This document shows, piece by piece, positions 61,027-64,000 of a stretch of 64,000 nucleotides of DNA. Made by a program: the position numbers and the translations under genes. Numbering within the stretch: the first letter of the stretch is position 1; each line of letters opens with the position of its first letter. Origin of the DNA: Terriglobia bacterium (GTDB lineage Bacteria; Acidobacteriota; Terriglobia; Terriglobales; Acidobacteriaceae). The stretch is taken from positions 140,251 to 204,250 of the forward strand of contig JAIQEY010000003.1 of the NCBI GenBank assembly GCA_020073565.1. Reading direction: 5' to 3'. The notes below the pieces were generated by a model. It saw nothing but the letters and a program-made list of their open reading frames with translations. It was not told where the DNA came from and did no database searches.

Positions 61027-63532
61027 GGAGATCGTCGGGGCGGCCCTGGAGCGCGCCCCCGGCGAACGGGATGCGTTTCTCGACCAGGCCTGTTCGCAAG
61101 ACGGGGAGCTGCGGGCCGAGGTCGAATCGCTGCTGGCCGCGCATGCCGACGCCGATGGCCTGTCCGAACATCCCTGGGCAGCCAGCACGGCGGCCGATGC
61201 GGCCGCAGAGGCCAAGACCATTGGGCCGTACCGGCTTATTCAGGTGCTGGGCGTTGGTGGCATGGGACAGGTGTGGCTGGCCGAGCAAACCGAACCTGTC
61301 CGGCGCCGCGTGGCCTTGAAACTCATCAAGGCCGGCATGTACGACAGCGCGTTGGTAAAGCGCTTTCAATCCGAGCGCCAGTCGCTGGCCATCATGGACC
61401 ACCCGGCCATCGCCAAGGTCTTCGACGCCGGCGCCACTCCCGCGGGTCAACCCTACTTCGCGATGGAGTATGTAGATGGCCTCCCCATCACCGACTACTG
61501 CGATCGCAAGAAGCTGGGCATTGGCGATCGGCTCAAGCTGTTCATGCAGGTCTGCGACGGAGTGCAGCACGCCCATCAGAAGGCGATCATCCATCGCGAC
61601 CTGAAGCCTTCCAACATTCTGGTCGTCGAAGTCGACGGCAAGCCGATGCCGCGCATCATCGACTTCGGACTGGCGAAGGCGACGGCACCGCACGCCCTCG
61701 GCGAAACGCTGTTTACCCACGTGGAAGGCTTTCTGGGGACGCCGGGCTATATCAGCCCGGAGCAGGCGGACCCGAACGTGCACGACATCGACACGCGGAC
61801 CGACGTGTACTCACTCGGGGTTGTCCTCTACGAATTGCTGACGGGATACCTGCCGTTCGATACGACGCAGTGGAAGAAGCAGCGGCTGGATGAGGTGTTG
61901 CGGCAGTTGCGGGAGATCGACCCAGAGCGTCCGAGCACGAAGGTCAGCGCGAATCGCGACACCTCGTCAGCGAGAGCCGAAGCGCGCAGCACAGAAGCCG
62001 GGCAACTGGTGAGTCTGCTGCGTGGAGACCTGGATTGGATTACGTTGAAGGCTCTGGAGAAGGAACGGGAGCGGAGATACGGGACGCCGTCAGCACTGGC
62101 TGCGGATGTCGAGCGTTACCTGCAGAACCGCCCCGTGGAAGCGCGCGCCGCGAGCGTGGGATATCGGCTAAGAAAGTACATTCGCCGGAATCGGGTCGCC
62201 GTCGCGGTGGCGTCGGGAGCCGCCGTACTGCTGATCGGGTTCGCGGTCATGCAGGCTGTGGAGTTGCGCCGCATCACCCGCGAGCGCGATCGCGCAGATC
62301 GCGTCACCGAATTCATGACCAACATGTTCAAGGTGTCGGATCCGAGCGAAGCCCGCGGCAATAGCATCACTGCCCGGGAGATTCTCGATAAGTCGTCGAA
62401 AGACGTCGACACAAGCCTCAGCAACGATCCGGAGCTAAAAGCCAAATTGATGTACACCATGGCCGTGACCTATCGCGGTCTGGGTCTTTACTCCCGCGCC
62501 GACCAGTTGCAAACGAGCGCGTTGGAGATTCAGCGGCGGGTCCTCGGCCCGGAACATCCGGACACGCTTCGTTCGATGAACAACCTGGCGAACATTTTTG
62601 GCGACGAAGGTCATGGCGACGAAGCCGAGAAGATCAGCCGCGAGACGCTGGAGATTCGACGCCGGGTCCTTGGTCCCAGTCATCCGGACACGCTTCGTTC
62701 GATGAATGCCCTGGCGGACAATCTTTACGAAGCAGGGCGTTATTCCGAAGCGGGAAAACTGTTTGGGGAGACACTTGAGATTCAGCGCCACGTCCTCGGT
62801 CCAGAGCATCGGGACACGCTTGGTTCAATGAACAACCTCGCGAATGCGTTCGCCCAGGATGGTCGCCTCGCTGACGCCGAGAAGCTTCTCCGCGAGACGC
62901 TGGAGATTCGGCGCCGCGTCCTCGGCCCGGATCATCCCGACACCCTGAGTTCGATGATGAACCTCGCGAACATCCTCAACGGTGGAGGTCACTACGCCGA
63001 CGGTGAGAAGATATGCCGCGAGACGCTGGACATTCAGCGCCGAGTCCTGGGTCCGGAACATCCCGACACACTGATGACGATGAACAACCTGGCCACTGCT
63101 CTGAGTGGGCAAGGCCACTATGGCGAAGCTGCGAAGCTGCGAGGCGCAACGCTTGAGGTTCGGCGCCGTATACTGGGGCCCGACCATCCGTACACTCTGA
63201 ATAACCTTGGGGTGTTGGGCATCGAACTCAGCCATGAAGGTCGCTATCGCGAAGCAGAGGTCCTGTTTCGCGAAGGAATCCAGGTGGCAGACAAAGCAAA
63301 CCGGCCAGACTTGATCCAAACGGCTTGGTACAACTTCGTCTGCGGGGCGGCGATCGCGGGGCACAAACTGGAAGCGTTCGAGTATCTGCGCCAGGCCATC
63401 AATCGCGGATATCAGTCTGCGGACGACATTGCAGCCGACCGCGATTTGAATTCTCTGCACGGTGACCCGCGCTTCGAAGCGCTCGTCGCCGACGTCCGGC
63501 GGCGCGCCGACGCCACGCAAAGGCCGAAATGA
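60995..63532 (+). CDS. Membrane Ser/Thr kinase with extracytoplasmic TPR_10 repeats
   Basis: 845 residues, GTG start within the sigma-factor gene. N-terminal 75 residues are helical (PGERDAFLDQACSQDGEL). The kinase domain (about 78-350) has GVGGMGQVW, ALKLIKAG (Lys), HRDLKPSN, DFGLAKA and GTPGYISPEQ, all catalytic elements intact. A single membrane helix (about 402-425: VAVASGAAVLLIGFAVM) is followed by six 42-residue TPR_10 (kinesin-light-chain-like) repeats with RRVLGPEHPDTL near-identical in each, then a helical tail. The TPRs should lie outside the cytoplasm and may sense a ligand. The likely target is the adjacent sigma factor. Confidence 0.93.
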   Translation: MEKPEQWAKIKEIVGAALERAPGERDAFLDQACSQDGELRAEVESLLAAHADADGLSEHPWAASTAADAAAEAKTIGPYRLIQVLGVGGMGQVWLAEQTEPVRRRVALKLIKAGMYDSALVKRFQSERQSLAIMDHPAIAKVFDAGATPAGQPYFAMEYVDGLPITDYCDRKKLGIGDRLKLFMQVCDGVQHAHQKAIIHRDLKPSNILVVEVDGKPMPRIIDFGLAKATAPHALGETLFTHVEGFLGTPGYISPEQADPNVHDIDTRTDVYSLGVVLYELLTGYLPFDTTQWKKQRLDEVLRQLREIDPERPSTKVSANRDTSSARAEARSTEAGQLVSLLRGDLDWITLKALEKERERRYGTPSALAADVERYLQNRPVEARAASVGYRLRKYIRRNRVAVAVASGAAVLLIGFAVMQAVELRRITRERDRADRVTEFMTNMFKVSDPSEARGNSITAREILDKSSKDVDTSLSNDPELKAKLMYTMAVTYRGLGLYSRADQLQTSALEIQRRVLGPEHPDTLRSMNNLANIFGDEGHGDEAEKISRETLEIRRRVLGPSHPDTLRSMNALADNLYEAGRYSEAGKLFGETLEIQRHVLGPEHRDTLGSMNNLANAFAQDGRLADAEKLLRETLEIRRRVLGPDHPDTLSSMMNLANILNGGGHYADGEKICRETLDIQRRVLGPEHPDTLMTMNNLATALSGQGHYGEAAKLRGATLEVRRRILGPDHPYTLNNLGVLGIELSHEGRYREAEVLFREGIQVADKANRPDLIQTAWYNFVCGAAIAGHKLEAFEYLRQAINRGYQSADDIAADRDLNSLHGDPRFEALVADVRRRADATQRPK
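62503..63258 (+). repeat. Six 126-bp direct repeats within the kinase gene
   Basis: RRVLGPEHPDTL-type coding segments recur exactly every 126 nt, starting near 62532, 62658, 62784, 62910, 63036 and 63162. High nucleotide similarity makes copy-number change by recombination likely. Confidence 0.85.
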
Positions 63533-63774
63533 GCGCCAGAACAGTAAGGGGCGAGCCAGGGCGGCGGCCTCAGCGCCTTCGCATGGAGTACCTCGTTTTT
63601 AGAAATTGCGGTCGCTGCATTCTTGCAAGTATTGCCGATAGAAAGCAGAAGTTGGAAAACCGTCTGTCCTCCCGACATTTCCGAGTCTGAACAAACCCTT
63701 CCCTCCCTACGTATCTCTAAGTGGGCCAGCTAGCCCCCAGCTTACGTAACCCTCAGCAGGGCCGTCCGACCAAT
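63533..63774. other. Intergenic, no gene seen
   Basis: 242 nt after the kinase gene. An inverted repeat GGGCCAGCTAGCCC lies near 63723. No ORF or RNA gene was found. Confidence 0.35.
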
Positions 63775-63919
63775 ATGGCTCTCCGCGACCTCATTGGCGA
63801 CGTTTTTCGCACCGTTTGGGCGCATAAACTGCGCACGTTCTGACTATGTTTGGGATCGCCTGGGGGATTGTGTCCATCGTGCTGATGGTCGGGGCAGGCG
63901 AGGGACTGCGGGTTGGAAT
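63775..63919 (+). pseudogene. Truncated, frameshifted ABC transporter permease (MacB/FtsX type)
   Basis: From ATG at 63775 the frame reads MALRDLIGDVFRTVWAHKLRTF and stops. One base inserted in TTC-TGA restores LTMFGIAWGIVSIVLMVGAG, the usual continuation of the N-terminus in MacB-like permeases. The homology ends at GEGLRVG, directly at the 3' end of tRNA-His. So it is both frameshifted and cut at the tRNA boundary; about 350-750 residues are missing. Confidence 0.8.
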
Positions 63920-63996
63920 TGGGGTGGGAGACGGGAATCGAACCCGCAACCGTCGGAGCCACAGTCCGATGCTCTGCCAGTTGAGCTACTCCCACC
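63920..63996 (-). tRNA. tRNA-His (anticodon GTG)
   Basis: Acceptor stem GTGGGAG/CTCCCAC, D-arm TAGCTCAACTGGCAGAGC, anticodon arm TCGGA-CTGTGGC-TCCGA with GTG, T-arm GGGTTCGATTCCC, then discriminator C and encoded CCA. A G at position -1 (base 63996) can pair with discriminator C73, the identity element of tRNA-His. All stems are intact, so it should function even though its 3' half matches 54999-55045. Confidence 0.95.
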
Positions 63997-64000
63997 GCAA

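Noticed and set aside
63753..63995. Small protein read from the tRNA-His region (MGVAQLAEHRTVAP...)
   Set aside because: This is a known kind of false ORF made by translating a tRNA and its flank.

Overview
The window reads as a chromosomal segment of a soil-type Acidobacteriota (Terriglobia-like), judged from gene content only. The evidence is a TonB-dependent receptor with an N-terminal carboxypeptidase-regulatory domain, a VWFA protein of the acidobacterial type, an SBBP-repeat protein, a sigma factor of the Sig-70_X6/ECF43 kind next to a Ser/Thr kinase with TPRs, frequent GTG/TTG starts, high G+C, and many short hairpin repeats.

Layout. 1-3.1 kb: 5' part of malQ, a nucleotidyltransferase, a VWA protein. 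3.5-7.6 kb: DUF5666-like protein plus TonB-type receptor. 7.7-14.0 kb: sugar MFS transporter and a tyrosine/homogentisate degradation operon (hppD-hmgA-unknown-fahA). 14.1-22.8 kb: TPR protein with a damaged metallopeptidase motif, membrane acyltransferase, a three-gene hydrolase operon, FmdB-like and PilZ proteins, hemW, and a secreted protein with a duplicated domain. 22.9-29.0 kb: ABC exporter, lpxB, and an M1-peptidase-like protein lacking its active site. 29.1-30.2 kb: MazEF-like toxin-antitoxin pair and ppa. 30.4-33.1 kb: cytochrome c maturation genes ccmE-A-B-C-D with a Cys-type CcmE. 33.4-36.8 kb: large SBBP-repeat surface protein. 37-40.6 kb: membrane-stress cluster (XRE regulator, NfeD-like, flotillin, glycine-zipper peptide, PspA). 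40.8-47.6 kb: mixed housekeeping and small proteins, including a beta-carbonic-anhydrase-like protein, rmuC, a CAP protein, a DUF72 protein and a chimeric PIN-derived ORF. 47.9-54.9 kb: htrA-like protease, then the envelope/isoprenoid run uppS-cdsA-dxr-rseP-ispG. 55.0-63.9 kb: a segment bounded by two 47-bp direct copies of the 3' half of tRNA-His, holding two secreted beta-propeller-type proteins, an ECF sigma/Ser-Thr kinase pair and a truncated permease gene. The window ends with the intact tRNA-His(GTG).

Three patterns run across the window and are not explained by its genes. (1) Modular hairpin repeats sit in many intergenic gaps and also, in frame, inside hemW, the ABC exporter and lpxB (twice). 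(2) Degenerate tracts with 7-bp periodicity sit after several genes and inside the SBBP gene. (3) A roughly 70-bp long-armed palindrome occurs twice. No CRISPR array, rRNA, transposase or integrase gene was seen.
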